Assembly: GCA_041158225.1 (NCBI GenBank)
Contig: JBEBBU010000138.1
Coordinates: forward strand, 1 to 8,269
Reading direction: 5' to 3'
Length of the DNA stretch: 8,269 bases
Origin: JBEBBU01 sp041158225
Lineage (GTDB): Bacteria > Pseudomonadota > Gammaproteobacteria > Methylococcales > Methylococcaceae
Below, piece after piece: positions 1 to 7,667 of this stretch. The notes below the pieces were generated by a model that was given only the letters and a program-made list of their open reading frames with translations, was not told where the DNA came from and ran no database searches. The position numbers and the translations under genes were made by a program. Numbering within the stretch: position 1 is the first letter of the stretch; each line of letters starts with the position of its first letter.

Positions 1-855
1 TGCCAGTGCCAGCATCGCCAGGGTCAGTAGCGGATTGACCAGCCGACCCCAGAATGCCTGTTCCACTGCCAGTGATTGCTGGGCGTTTTCCGACATGTAG
101 TTCTGGTAGCGTGACAGTTCAACGATGGACAGGTTTTCGGGTCTGACGACGAAAGCATTCAGCATGTCTGGCGACAGTACCGAATCCCAGTCCAGTGCCT
201 CCATGTGTTTTGATGTGGCCGAGTCATGCCCGGGCGAGGTGCTGTTGATGTCTGACAGCATCCAGCGGTTACCATTATGCGTGGCTGTGCTGGCGTGCAT
301 GGCCATGAGCAGGTGACCGCTGTCGTCCAGTTCGTAGAGGCTGATGTCGCCAAGTCTGGATTTGCCGTGAATCCTGCGTACATTGACAAATCGGCTGCCA
401 TCCCTGATCCAGAAACCATAGCGGCTCTGGGAGCTGATCTGGTGTTTCATGGCCATGGACTTGATGGCCTGTGCCCGCTGTTCGGCTGCGGGTGCAACAA
501 ACTCGCCCATCAGCATCGACAGCAGGGCGACGATGAGGCCTCCAGTCATGGCTGCCTGGACAATGCGCGCTCTGGAACCGCCTGCCGTCTGGATGGCGAC
601 CAGTTCACTGTGGCTGGCCATGGCGCCGAGGGTCATGAGACTGCCGACCAGCGCTGATGGTGGAATCAGCTGGTAAAGGTTGTGGGGGGAGCTGAGAAGA
701 AGATAAAGCATGATCTCCTTCAGCCCATAATTGCCGGTGCCCAGATCGCCCAGTTCATCGGCGAAGGTGAAGAAGTTCAGCAGTGATAGAAAGATGAAGG
801 CGGCAAAAACCGTACCTTTGATGACTTCCAGTGCTATGTAGCGTGTCAGCAGCAT
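1..855 (-). CDS. lptG: LptG, LPS export permease subunit (partial, C-terminus off the left edge)
   Basis: Inner-membrane subunit of the LptB2FG ABC transporter, which pulls lipopolysaccharide out of the inner membrane and passes it to the LptC/LptA bridge. Reading leftward from the ATG at 853-855, the frame stays open for 285 codons to the edge. It begins MLLTRYIALEVIKG, as LptG proteins do. Hydrophobic segments lie near residues 14-31, 48-75 and 100-120. The cytoplasmic coupling helix that docks on LptB is seen as SELVAIQTAGGSR at 82-94. A soluble periplasmic beta-rich domain follows (about 125-250), then the conserved RPENLSIVELSRYQNYM (238-254) and the start of the next membrane helix (WGRLVNPLLTLAMLAL). 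About 70 residues, compared with the usual 350-360, are missing because of the window edge. The start overlaps the lptF stop by one base (TGATG), with AGGG a few bases upstream, so translation is probably coupled to lptF. Translated by hand; identification is firm. Confidence 0.95.
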   Translation of the reverse strand, partial: MLLTRYIALEVIKGTVFAAFIFLSLLNFFTFADELGDLGTGNYGLKEIMLYLLLSSPHNLYQLIPPSALVGSLMTLGAMASHSELVAIQTAGGSRARIVQAAMTGGLIVALLSMLMGEFVAPAAEQRAQAIKSMAMKHQISSQSRYGFWIRDGSRFVNVRRIHGKSRLGDISLYELDDSGHLLMAMHASTATHNGNRWMLSDINSTSPGHDSATSKHMEALDWDSVLSPDMLNAFVVRPENLSIVELSRYQNYMSENAQQSLAVEQAFWGRLVNPLLTLAMLALA

Positions 856-1997
856 CAGCTAACCCTGCCGGAAGAGGCGGTTGACAGGCGTGGCCAGCCG
901 TTCTGTCTCAGCATCAGTACGACCAGCAGCCCCAGCGTTGCCAGATAGAGTGTCGCTGAGGCTGTGCCCAGCCCGATCTTGCCGCTGATCATCTGGCTTT
1001 GCAGGATTTTCCGGCCATTTTCATAGATGATGTAGGTCAGAAAAGCCGCCAGCAGGCTTTTCCACGAGCCTTCGCGCGGGCGCGTTCTGGAGAGTGGGAT
1101 GGCCAGCAGGCCGAGCAGCAGGCAGCTGACCGGTACACCCATGCGGTTGAACAGTTCTGCCAGGTCGCGCGGCTGTGCCTGCGTCCAGAGTTCACTGCTG
1201 GCGGTGCTGTCACGTTTCTGGGTCATGCGGTTATGGTTGGGGGCATCAATGCGCAGACCGTAGGCGTCAAAGGTGCTGATCACATAGTCGGCTCGCCCCG
1301 GTACGCCCTGATAGCGTCTACCCTTTTCCAGTACCAGGAAATGCGTATCGTCATCATGCGTTTCCAGATGGGCTTTTTCCGCGATGATGACGCCGGTAGC
1401 GTCACCCTGGCGGCTCTGCACAAAAATATCCTGCATGGACTCTTTCTCGAAATCCATGGATTCGGCATAGAGCACGACATCGCCCTGACTGAACTCGTTG
1501 AAGCGGCCGGGTTTGATGCTACGGAGATCAGAAAGTTTTTCATCCGCCTTGATCAGCTGCTGGCCGGCGCGTTCTGACCAGGGCATGACTTCCAGGGAAA
1601 GGAAGGCGGAGAGTATGGCGACAGGCAGGGCAAACAGAAGTACGGCGCGTAACAGCAGCAGCGGGTTCATGCCCGCAAAAATCAGCGCGACCATTTCATT
1701 GTCGCGGTACATGCGGCCAAGCACAATCACGATGCTGGTAAACAGGGCAGCGGGGAGCAGGCTGGTGATGACCGCCACCAGTTTGAGACCCAGCAGCATG
1801 AAGATGGTTTCACTGGCAATCTCGCCCTCAATGGCGCGTACCAGAATGGCGAGAAACTTCTTGCTGATGATGATGCTGACCAGTACCAGCAGCACCACGG
1901 TCAGCGTCCTGGCCAGTTCGCCGAACAGCATCCGGTCTAATATGGGGAGTGCAGGCAAGGGAAGGCGTCGGGAAAATTGACCAGAACGCACTGCCAT
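855..1997 (-). CDS. lptF: LptF, LPS export permease subunit
   Basis: Partner of LptG in the LptB2FG LPS exporter; inner membrane. With the ATG at 1995-1997 the protein has 380 residues (E. coli LptF has 366). Hydrophobic helices lie at about 31-53, 66-94 and 105-132, then a periplasmic domain at about 135-275 (jellyroll fold in the family), then helices at about 283-301, 312-330 and 346-363. The LptB-contacting coupling helix appears as NEMVALIFAGM at 100-110, and PLSRTRPREG (301-310) is the typical loop before the fifth helix. I chose this ATG because AGGGAG sits 10 bases upstream. The open frame also reaches a TTG at 2027, which lacks a ribosome site, and an internal ATG at 1931 lies close to where homologues begin. 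Whichever start is used, the first 18-20 residues are an unusual extension. First gene of an lptF-lptG operon. Confidence 0.94.
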   Translation of the reverse strand: MAVRSGQFSRRLPLPALPILDRMLFGELARTLTVVLLVLVSIIISKKFLAILVRAIEGEIASETIFMLLGLKLVAVITSLLPAALFTSIVIVLGRMYRDNEMVALIFAGMNPLLLLRAVLLFALPVAILSAFLSLEVMPWSERAGQQLIKADEKLSDLRSIKPGRFNEFSQGDVVLYAESMDFEKESMQDIFVQSRQGDATGVIIAEKAHLETHDDDTHFLVLEKGRRYQGVPGRADYVISTFDAYGLRIDAPNHNRMTQKRDSTASSELWTQAQPRDLAELFNRMGVPVSCLLLGLLAIPLSRTRPREGSWKSLLAAFLTYIIYENGRKILQSQMISGKIGLGTASATLYLATLGLLVVLMLRQNGWPRLSTASSGRVS

Positions 1998-2006
1998 CGT
2001 TATGCT
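1977..2006 (+). promoter_or_regulatory. Candidate sigma-70 promoter for pepA-holC-valS
   Basis: TTGACC at 1977-1982 matches the -35 consensus in five of six positions. TATGCT at 2001-2006 matches the -10 in four of six, including the key T-A-T ends, with an 18-base spacer. Transcription would start near 2013, giving a leader of about 30 bases before the pepA ATG. The -35 and spacer overlap the first codons of lptF on the other strand. This is found by eye only, and weaker alternatives such as TAATAT at 1938-1943 exist. Confidence 0.45.
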
Positions 2007-2007
2007 T

Positions 2008-2013
2008 CTCCCT
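2008..2013 (-). promoter_or_regulatory. Ribosome binding site deciding the lptF start
   Basis: On the minus strand AGGGAG ends 10 bases before the ATG at 1997. Neither the TTG at 2027 nor the ATG at 1931 has a comparable purine-rich site, which favours 1997 as the start. Confidence 0.55.
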
Positions 2014-2025
2014 GTGAACACCTTC

Positions 2026-2031
2026 AAGGAG
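2026..2031 (+). promoter_or_regulatory. Ribosome binding site of pepA
   Basis: AAGGAG lies 10 bases before the ATG at 2042 and supports that start. It falls between the two divergent start codons. Confidence 0.7.
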
Positions 2032-2041
2032 CTATCTTACC

Positions 2042-3550
2042 ATGGACTACTCAGTCAAATATGCGGTTTTGGACACGCTGTCTTCGGATTGTCTGGTGCT
2101 GGGCGTTTATCACAAACGCAAGCTTACACCCATGGCGGAGCAGGTGGATGGCATGATGGACGGCCTGCTGGGGCGCCTGCTCAAGCGTGACGATATGGAA
2201 GGCAAGGCGGGTGATGTACTGCTGGTGAGCTATACCGGTCTGGAGCCCGTCGCCCGGATACTGTTGGTTGGGTTGGGCAAAAAAGACGATCTGGATGCCA
2301 GAGCCTATCGCAAGGCACTGCTGGCGGCCGCCAAGGTGCTTAAGACCTCTGGTGCCAGAGAGGTACACAGCCTGTTGCTGGATGGCGTGGTGGCTGATCG
2401 TGACGCTGCCTGGAAGCTGCGTCAGCAGATCGAGGTCATGGAGGGCGTGCTTTACCGCTACACAGCCACCAAAGGCAAGGGTAGCGAAGAGGAGAAGCAT
2501 ACGGCACTGAAATCCTTATGTGTCCTTGCCGAGTACGAGGATCAGGTCGAAAGCCTGCAGGTGCCGCTACGTCAGGCCGAGGCGATGGCTTCAGGCATGC
2601 GTCTGACGCGTGATCTGGCGAATCTGCCCGGTAACCACTGTACGCCCAGCATACTTGCCGAGCATGCCGAGAAACTGGCAAAGCAGCACAAGAAGCTCAA
2701 GGCGGACATTCTTGATGAAAAGGACATGAGCGCCCTGGGCATGGGATCACTCCTGTCGGTTTCCAGAGGCAGTCGTGAACCCGCGAAACTGATCGTGCTG
2801 GAGTACGATGGTGGTGGCAAGGAAGCGCCGATCGTGCTCATAGGCAAGGGGCTGACGTTTGATGCAGGTGGCATATCGCTCAAACCTGCGGCAGCCATGG
2901 ACGAGATGAAGTATGACATGTCCGGTGGCGCTGCTGTGCTTGGGGTGATGCAGGCTGTAGCCGAGATGCGTCTTCAGCTGAATCTGGTGGGTATTGTGGC
3001 CGCTTCGGAAAATCTGCCTGACGGCCAGGCCAACAAGCCGGGTGATGTCGTGACCAGCATGGCTGGTATTACCATTGAGATCCTGAATACCGATGCCGAA
3101 GGGCGTCTGCTGCTTTGTGATGCACTGACCTATGCAAAGCGCTTTGAACCCAGGGCGGTTATTGATATCGCGACCCTGACCGGAGCCTGTGTGGTATCGC
3201 TCGGCCGCAAGGCCAGCGGCATGATGGGTAATAATGACAGACTGTGCGAGCAGTTGCAGGCTGCCGGTGAGGAGGCGCTCGACCGGGTCTGGCGCATGCC
3301 GATCTGGGATGAATATCAGGATCAGCTCAAGTCCAATTTTGCTGATGTGGCCAATATTGGTGGTCCCGAGGCTGGTAGCATTACGGCGGCCTGTTTCCTT
3401 TCCCGGTTTGCCAAGGACTATCCCTGGGCGCATCTGGATATTGCCGGCACCGCATGGAATACCGGAGCAGACAAAGGTGCGACCGCAAGGCCTGTGCCGC
3501 TGCTGATGCAGTATCTCCTGACCGAGGCTGAGGCCAGACAGCCCTCGTGA
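2042..3550 (+). CDS. pepA: Leucyl aminopeptidase PepA (cytosol aminopeptidase, M17)
   Basis: Cytosolic two-metal (Mn/Zn) enzyme that removes N-terminal residues from peptides; family M17, a hexamer in E. coli. At 502 residues it is one shorter than E. coli PepA. The N-terminal macro-like domain spans about 1-160 and the catalytic domain about 170-500. All expected active-site residues are visible: metal ligands K269, D274, D292, D351 and E353, and catalytic K281 and R355, each one position below the E. coli number. The signature NTDAEGRL is at 349-356, and LANLPGNHCTP (192-202) opens the catalytic domain. In E. coli PepA is also a DNA-binding protein acting in Xer recombination at cer and in carAB control; whether this one does so cannot be read from the sequence. 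The stop overlaps the holC start (GTGA), so the two are probably translationally coupled. Confidence 0.97.
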   Translation: MDYSVKYAVLDTLSSDCLVLGVYHKRKLTPMAEQVDGMMDGLLGRLLKRDDMEGKAGDVLLVSYTGLEPVARILLVGLGKKDDLDARAYRKALLAAAKVLKTSGAREVHSLLLDGVVADRDAAWKLRQQIEVMEGVLYRYTATKGKGSEEEKHTALKSLCVLAEYEDQVESLQVPLRQAEAMASGMRLTRDLANLPGNHCTPSILAEHAEKLAKQHKKLKADILDEKDMSALGMGSLLSVSRGSREPAKLIVLEYDGGGKEAPIVLIGKGLTFDAGGISLKPAAAMDEMKYDMSGGAAVLGVMQAVAEMRLQLNLVGIVAASENLPDGQANKPGDVVTSMAGITIEILNTDAEGRLLLCDALTYAKRFEPRAVIDIATLTGACVVSLGRKASGMMGNNDRLCEQLQAAGEEALDRVWRMPIWDEYQDQLKSNFADVANIGGPEAGSITAACFLSRFAKDYPWAHLDIAGTAWNTGADKGATARPVPLLMQYLLTEAEARQPS

Positions 3551-3981
3551 CCCAGGTTGATTTTTTTCTTCTGCCGGAAGACCAGAAAACCGAGCTGCTG
3601 CCGTTTGCCTGCCGTCTGCTGGAAAAAGCTTACCGGCAGGGCGGCCAGGTCTATGTGAAACTGGTCGATGCAGAACAGATCCAGGCACTGGACCAGCTGC
3701 TCTGGACTTTCCGGCAGGGCAGTTTCATCCCGCATGCAGCATGGCCAACCGCTCTGGCTTCCCGCGACTGTCCCATCATTCTGGGCGTAGAGGAAGCGCC
3801 GGAAGGCTGGCGGGAAGTGCTGCTCAACCTTTCAGGCCATCTGCCAGAGCAGACCGGCGTGTATGGGCGTATCATCGAACTGGTTGGATATCAGCCCACG
3901 CAGAGGGAAGGCGCACGTCAGCGCTTTCGCCAGTATCGCGAGCTGGGGCTCAATCCACAGACAACCCAGCTGGCTGTCTGA
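3547..3981 (+). CDS. holC: DNA polymerase III subunit chi (HolC)
   Basis: Chi subunit of the DNA polymerase III holoenzyme. In E. coli it pairs with psi (HolD) and links the clamp loader to single-strand binding protein on the lagging strand. The protein has 144 residues (E. coli 147). Family features are the opening VDFFLL, LDQLLWTFRQGSFIPH (48-63), a DCPIIL strand (74-79) and the basic C-terminal helix ARQRFRQYRELG (123-134). The start is GTG at 3547, overlapping the pepA TGA by four bases. This overlap, the lack of a separate ribosome site and the close match of the N-terminus to HolC all support that start. The position between pepA and valS is the usual gammaproteobacterial one. Identification rests on pattern and context, since HolC is poorly conserved, but the two together are convincing. 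Confidence 0.93.
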   Translation: MTQVDFFLLPEDQKTELLPFACRLLEKAYRQGGQVYVKLVDAEQIQALDQLLWTFRQGSFIPHAAWPTALASRDCPIILGVEEAPEGWREVLLNLSGHLPEQTGVYGRIIELVGYQPTQREGARQRFRQYRELGLNPQTTQLAV

Positions 3982-3988
3982 ACCCCGA

Positions 3989-4022
3989 ATCATCATCATG
4001 AACAGATCAGATCATTATCATG
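3989..4022 (+). repeat. Imperfect direct repeat around the valS start codon
   Basis: ATCATCATCATG at 3989-4000 recurs as ATCATTATCATG at 4011-4022, 11 of 12 bases identical and 22 bases apart. The second copy ends in the valS ATG. The first ends in an ATG that is out of frame with valS and opens a 9-codon reading frame closing at 4027. No purine-rich Shine-Dalgarno site is visible before either ATG. The repeat may be chance in a low-complexity leader. Confidence 0.5.
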
Positions 4023-6785
4023 GATAAAACATACGAACCGCATCACCTGGAAAAACGCTGCTATGAGTTCTGGGAGGCATCCGGAGATTTTCAGCCCAGA
4101 GGTGACGGGCCTGCCTATTGCATCATGATTCCTCCGCCCAATGTCACGGGCAGTCTGCATATGGGGCATGCTTTCCAGGATACGGTCATGGATATCCTGA
4201 TCCGTTACCATCGCATGAAAGGCCATATGACGTTATGGCAGGCAGGGACTGATCATGCGGGTATTGCGACGCAGATGGTGGTGGAGCGCCAGCTGGCTGC
4301 TTCTGGCCAGACCCGCCATGACCTCGGGCGTGAGGCTTTTGTCGACAGGATATGGGAATGGAAGGCAGAGTCTGGCGGCAGTATCACGCGTCAGCTACGG
4401 CGCATGGGGGCTGCACTGGACTGGTCGCGCGAGCGCTTTACCATGGACGATGGTCTGTCGGCGGCGGTACGCAAGGTTTTTGTGCAGCTTTATGAAGAAG
4501 GTCTGATCTACCGTGGCAAGCGGCTGGTCAACTGGGATCCGGTGCTGCATACGGCCGTCTCTGATCTTGAGGTCATGGCGCAGGAAGAAGAGGGGAGTCT
4601 CTGGCATCTGCGTTATCCGCTGGCCAGCGGTGGAGGATGTCTGGTGGTGGCGACCACCCGGCCAGAAACCATGCTGGGAGATACGGCGGTGGCTGTCCAT
4701 CCGGAGGATGAACGCTATCGTGCGCTGATCGGACAGTCCGTCCGCCTACCCATTACCGGGCGCGAAATACCGGTGATTGCCGATGACTATGTGGATCAGA
4801 CCTTCGGTACTGGCTGTGTAAAGATCACGCCTGCGCATGACTTCAATGACTATGCCATGGGACAGCGCCACGACCTGCCCCTGATCAATGTACTGGATAG
4901 CAGCGCCCGTATCCTGCCGCTTGACGACATTCCCCCGGCCTACCACGGACTTGACCGCTATGAGGCCAGAAAGCTGCTGGTGGAGGCATTGCAGGCAGAA
5001 GGTCTGATCGACCGGATAGAGCCGCATAAACTCATGGTGCCACGTGGCGACCGTTCGGGCGCTGTCATTGAGCCGCTGCTGACCGACCAGTGGTATGTCA
5101 GGGCACAGCCGCTGGCTGAACCCGCTATCCGCGCTGTCGAGGATGGACGGATACGCTTTGTGCCAGAGAACTGGTCCAATACCTATTTTCAGTGGATGAA
5201 CAATATCCAGGACTGGTGTATTTCCCGGCAGATCTGGTGGGGGCATCGTATTCCTGCCTGGTATGACCCGGAAGGTCGGGTCTATGTCGGGCTGTCTGAA
5301 GAAGCGGTACGCCAGCAGCACGATATTCCTGGGCATGTACTGCTGGTGCAGGACGAAGATGTCCTGGATACCTGGTTCTCGTCGGCACTCTGGCCCTTTT
5401 CCACGCTGGGCTGGCCGGAAAAAACGCCCGAACTCGAGGCCTTCTATCCTACCAGTGTGCTGGTGACCGGCTTTGACATCATCTTTTTCTGGGTGGCGCG
5501 CATGGTGATGATGGGCATGCATTTCATGGGGGATGTGCCCTTCCGTGAGGTGTATATCCACGGCCTGGTCAGGGATGCGGAAGGACAGAAAATGTCCAAA
5601 TCCAAGGGCAATGTGCTGGATCCGCTGGATCTGATTGATGGTATCCGTCTGGAAGATCTGGTCGCCAAACGCACTCAGGGGCTGATGCAGCCGCAGATGG
5701 CGCAGCGCATCGAGAAGCAGACGCGCAAGGAGTTTGCCGAGGGTATTCCGTCCTATGGTACCGATGCCCTGCGTTTTACCTTTGCTTCACTGGCCTCGAC
5801 CGGGCGTGATATCCGTTTCGATCTCAAGCGTGTCGAAGGTTACCGCAATTTCTGCAACAAGCTGTGGAATGCTGCACGCTATGTGGTGATGAATACCGAG
5901 GGGCTGGATGCCGGTTTTCAGGGGGGCGACATTGAATACAGTCTCCCCGACCGCTGGATAAGAAGCCGGCTGCAGCGCACCATCGCTGATGTGCGTACTG
6001 CACTGGAGCAGTACCGCTTTGATCTTGCCGCACAGGCGATCTATGAGTTCACCTGGAATGAGTACTGCGACTGGTATCTGGAACTGGCCAAGGTCACCTT
6101 GCAGAGCGACGTCGCTGCGCTGCAGCGCGGCACACGCCAGACCCTGCTGGAAGTACTGGAGACCCTGCTGCGCCTGGCGCACCCGGTCGTGCCTTTCATC
6201 ACGGATGAAATATGGCGCCGTATCGCACCGCTCTGCGCCATTGAGGGTGAGACGGTGATGCGCTGCGTCTATCCGGCACCGGATGAGACCTGGGCCAGCG
6301 ACGATGCTGAATTGCAGATGCGCTGGGTGATGGACGTCATTCTGGTGGTGCGGCGCATACGTGGCGAAATGAATATTTCGCCAGGCAAGCCACTGACACT
6401 GTTGCTCAACGGTGGCGGAGAGCAGGAGCAGATCTGGGCAGGGCATCATGCTGAACTTATCCGGCGTCTGGCACGTCTGGAGTCGCTGTCGTGGGTGCCG
6501 TCTGGCGAGGATGAGCCTGAGGCGGCCATGGGGCTGGTGGGTGAACTGCGGCTGCTGATTCCCATGCGCGGCCTGATCGACCGGGATAGCGAACTCGCCC
6601 GTCTGGAAAAGGAAATCCAGCGTCTGGAAAAGGAACTGCCGCGTCTGCAAGGCAAGCTGCAGGACAGGGCCTTTCTCGACAGGGCGCCGGCGCATGTCAT
6701 TGAAAAAGAGCAGGGCAGGCTGGACGAGATCCGTCACTCTCTGGAGGGGCTCAGGGCGCAGTTCGTCAGGATCCAGTCCTGGTAG
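4020..6785 (+). CDS. valS: Valyl-tRNA synthetase
   Basis: Class I aminoacyl-tRNA synthetase that joins valine to tRNA-Val and edits mischarged threonine; cytosolic. It has 921 residues (E. coli 951). The N-terminus carries IMIPPPNVTGSLHMGHAFQ with the HIGH-type motif HMGH at 47-50. The CP1 editing domain lies at about 190-340, with TTRPETMLGDTAVAVHPED (212-230) and PAHDFNDY (271-278), which contains the conserved editing aspartate. The catalytic KMSKS loop is at 524-528. The anticodon-binding helical domain begins near 640 with PDRWI. A C-terminal coiled coil (about 857-915, heptad-like LARLEKEIQRLEKEL) is the tRNA-binding arm typical of ValRS. Nothing essential is missing. The start MDKTYEP matches the family, although no clear Shine-Dalgarno site precedes it; it lies 38 bases after holC and is probably cotranscribed. 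Confidence 0.98.
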   Translation: MDKTYEPHHLEKRCYEFWEASGDFQPRGDGPAYCIMIPPPNVTGSLHMGHAFQDTVMDILIRYHRMKGHMTLWQAGTDHAGIATQMVVERQLAASGQTRHDLGREAFVDRIWEWKAESGGSITRQLRRMGAALDWSRERFTMDDGLSAAVRKVFVQLYEEGLIYRGKRLVNWDPVLHTAVSDLEVMAQEEEGSLWHLRYPLASGGGCLVVATTRPETMLGDTAVAVHPEDERYRALIGQSVRLPITGREIPVIADDYVDQTFGTGCVKITPAHDFNDYAMGQRHDLPLINVLDSSARILPLDDIPPAYHGLDRYEARKLLVEALQAEGLIDRIEPHKLMVPRGDRSGAVIEPLLTDQWYVRAQPLAEPAIRAVEDGRIRFVPENWSNTYFQWMNNIQDWCISRQIWWGHRIPAWYDPEGRVYVGLSEEAVRQQHDIPGHVLLVQDEDVLDTWFSSALWPFSTLGWPEKTPELEAFYPTSVLVTGFDIIFFWVARMVMMGMHFMGDVPFREVYIHGLVRDAEGQKMSKSKGNVLDPLDLIDGIRLEDLVAKRTQGLMQPQMAQRIEKQTRKEFAEGIPSYGTDALRFTFASLASTGRDIRFDLKRVEGYRNFCNKLWNAARYVVMNTEGLDAGFQGGDIEYSLPDRWIRSRLQRTIADVRTALEQYRFDLAAQAIYEFTWNEYCDWYLELAKVTLQSDVAALQRGTRQTLLEVLETLLRLAHPVVPFITDEIWRRIAPLCAIEGETVMRCVYPAPDETWASDDAELQMRWVMDVILVVRRIRGEMNISPGKPLTLLLNGGGEQEQIWAGHHAELIRRLARLESLSWVPSGEDEPEAAMGLVGELRLLIPMRGLIDRDSELARLEKEIQRLEKELPRLQGKLQDRAFLDRAPAHVIEKEQGRLDEIRHSLEGLRAQFVRIQSW

Positions 6786-6793
6786 GCTTTTTG

Positions 6794-7609
6794 ATGGATA
6801 TCCTTGCGCTTTATGAACTAAGTGCCTGGTTGCAGGCTGCCATCATCATATCGTTGACGACGCTTATTTCGGTGGCCGGCCTGTTGCTGATGCGTAAAAG
6901 GCTTTCCAGCAGCATGCGTATTTCCAACGACTCCAATGAAGGCGTGAATGGCTTTTTTGCAGGTGTCGGGGTGTTTTACGGTCTGTTGCTGGGTCTGGTC
7001 GCTGTAGCAACCTGGGATGCTTACGAAGGCGTGAGTAATCTGGTTTCAAAGGAGGCTTCAGAAATTGCTTCACTCTATCGGGATGTGAGTTCCTTTCCCC
7101 AGCCTGAAAAATCCCAGATGCAGGCCTATCTGAGAGAGTATCTGGTTTATGTGATTGAAGAGGCATGGCCAGCTCACCAGCAGGGCATAAGACCCGGTGG
7201 AGGCACCCGAATCATGACGCTCTTTCAGGGGGTACTGACCTCATTTCACCCGGTCAGCCTTGAACAGCAGGCACTGCAGGCAGAAGCCATGCGTGCCTTT
7301 AACCAGTTAGTGGAGGCAACACGTTTACGGGTGGATGCTGTTGATAGTGGTTTGCCGCCCATTCTGTGGATCGTCGTTCTGGTGGGGGCGATCCTGAGCA
7401 TCTTCATGACCTATTTTTTTCACTTCAGTGATATCACCCTGCATCTCGTGCTGACCGGGATCATGGGGATTTTCATAGGCCTGATGTTTTTCCTTATTTT
7501 TGCGATTGATAATCCTTTTCGTGGTGATCAGGGGGTGTCATCCGAGTCTTACCTGCTGATTCTCAATGACCTTGATAATCTGGATCCTGCTACTTTCAGA
7601 ATGCGCTGA
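6794..7609 (+). CDS. Four-helix membrane protein, DUF4239 (bestrophin-like) type, unknown function
   Basis: Inner-membrane protein of 271 residues with no established role. Hydrophobic helices lie at about 12-33, 53-73, 189-209 and 214-238. Helices 1-2 and 3-4 form two hairpins around a soluble central region (about 75-185) that looks helical and is fairly acidic. A DNPFRG motif follows the last helix (239-244), as is usual in DUF4239 proteins, whose C-terminal half is described as bestrophin-like. That resemblance would suggest an ion channel, but this is inference only. I chose the ATG at 6794 over the TTG one codon earlier: both fit, and GGTAGG at 6781-6786 is a weak ribosome site about 7 bases upstream. 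The start is 8 bases after the valS stop, so cotranscription with valS is likely. The family assignment is from memory of its pattern, without a profile search. Confidence 0.8.
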   Translation: MDILALYELSAWLQAAIIISLTTLISVAGLLLMRKRLSSSMRISNDSNEGVNGFFAGVGVFYGLLLGLVAVATWDAYEGVSNLVSKEASEIASLYRDVSSFPQPEKSQMQAYLREYLVYVIEEAWPAHQQGIRPGGGTRIMTLFQGVLTSFHPVSLEQQALQAEAMRAFNQLVEATRLRVDAVDSGLPPILWIVVLVGAILSIFMTYFFHFSDITLHLVLTGIMGIFIGLMFFLIFAIDNPFRGDQGVSSESYLLILNDLDNLDPATFRMR

Positions 7610-7653
7610 AGGTTAAAAATTCACTATAACTGTCTGGTAGGGTTGCTGTTCTC

Positions 7654-7661
7654 GGAGGGGG
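7654..7661 (+). promoter_or_regulatory. Strong ribosome binding site of the GspE/PilB-like gene
   Basis: GGAGGGGG lies 6 bases before the ATG at 7668. It is the strongest ribosome site in the window and fixes that start. Confidence 0.75.
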
Positions 7662-7667
7662 CGCATC

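Noticed and set aside
125..657. Plus-strand open frames opposite the left-edge region
   Set aside because: The minus strand here reads continuously as LptG, so these are shadows.
999..1577. A 192-codon plus-strand open frame opposite lptF
   Set aside because: It is fully antisense to a clear LptF coding sequence, and its translation has no domain or membrane pattern of its own.
2747..3688. A 313-codon open frame on the minus strand across pepA, and similar ones across valS (4746-5561 and 5787-6737)
   Set aside because: They lie antisense to highly conserved genes, resemble no known protein, and have the composition expected from the mirror of GC-rich codons.
4976..4983. GCTGGTGG, the E. coli Chi sequence, here and at 6533-6540 and 8180-8187
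   Set aside because: All three lie in coding sequence made of common Leu-Val/Gly codons; Chi is species-specific, and a few occurrences are expected by chance.
6767..6792. Hairpin CAGGA-TCCAG-TCCTG followed by TTTTT at the end of valS
   Set aside because: The stem is only five Watson-Crick pairs, and the T run starts six bases after it and runs into the next start codon. It is too weak to call a terminator, though it could modestly mask the weak ribosome site of the next gene.
7625..7630. TATAAC as a -10 box for the GspE/PilB-like gene
   Set aside because: No acceptable -35 is present 16-18 bases upstream and there is no extended -10, so a promoter here is plausible from the 58-base gap but not supported.
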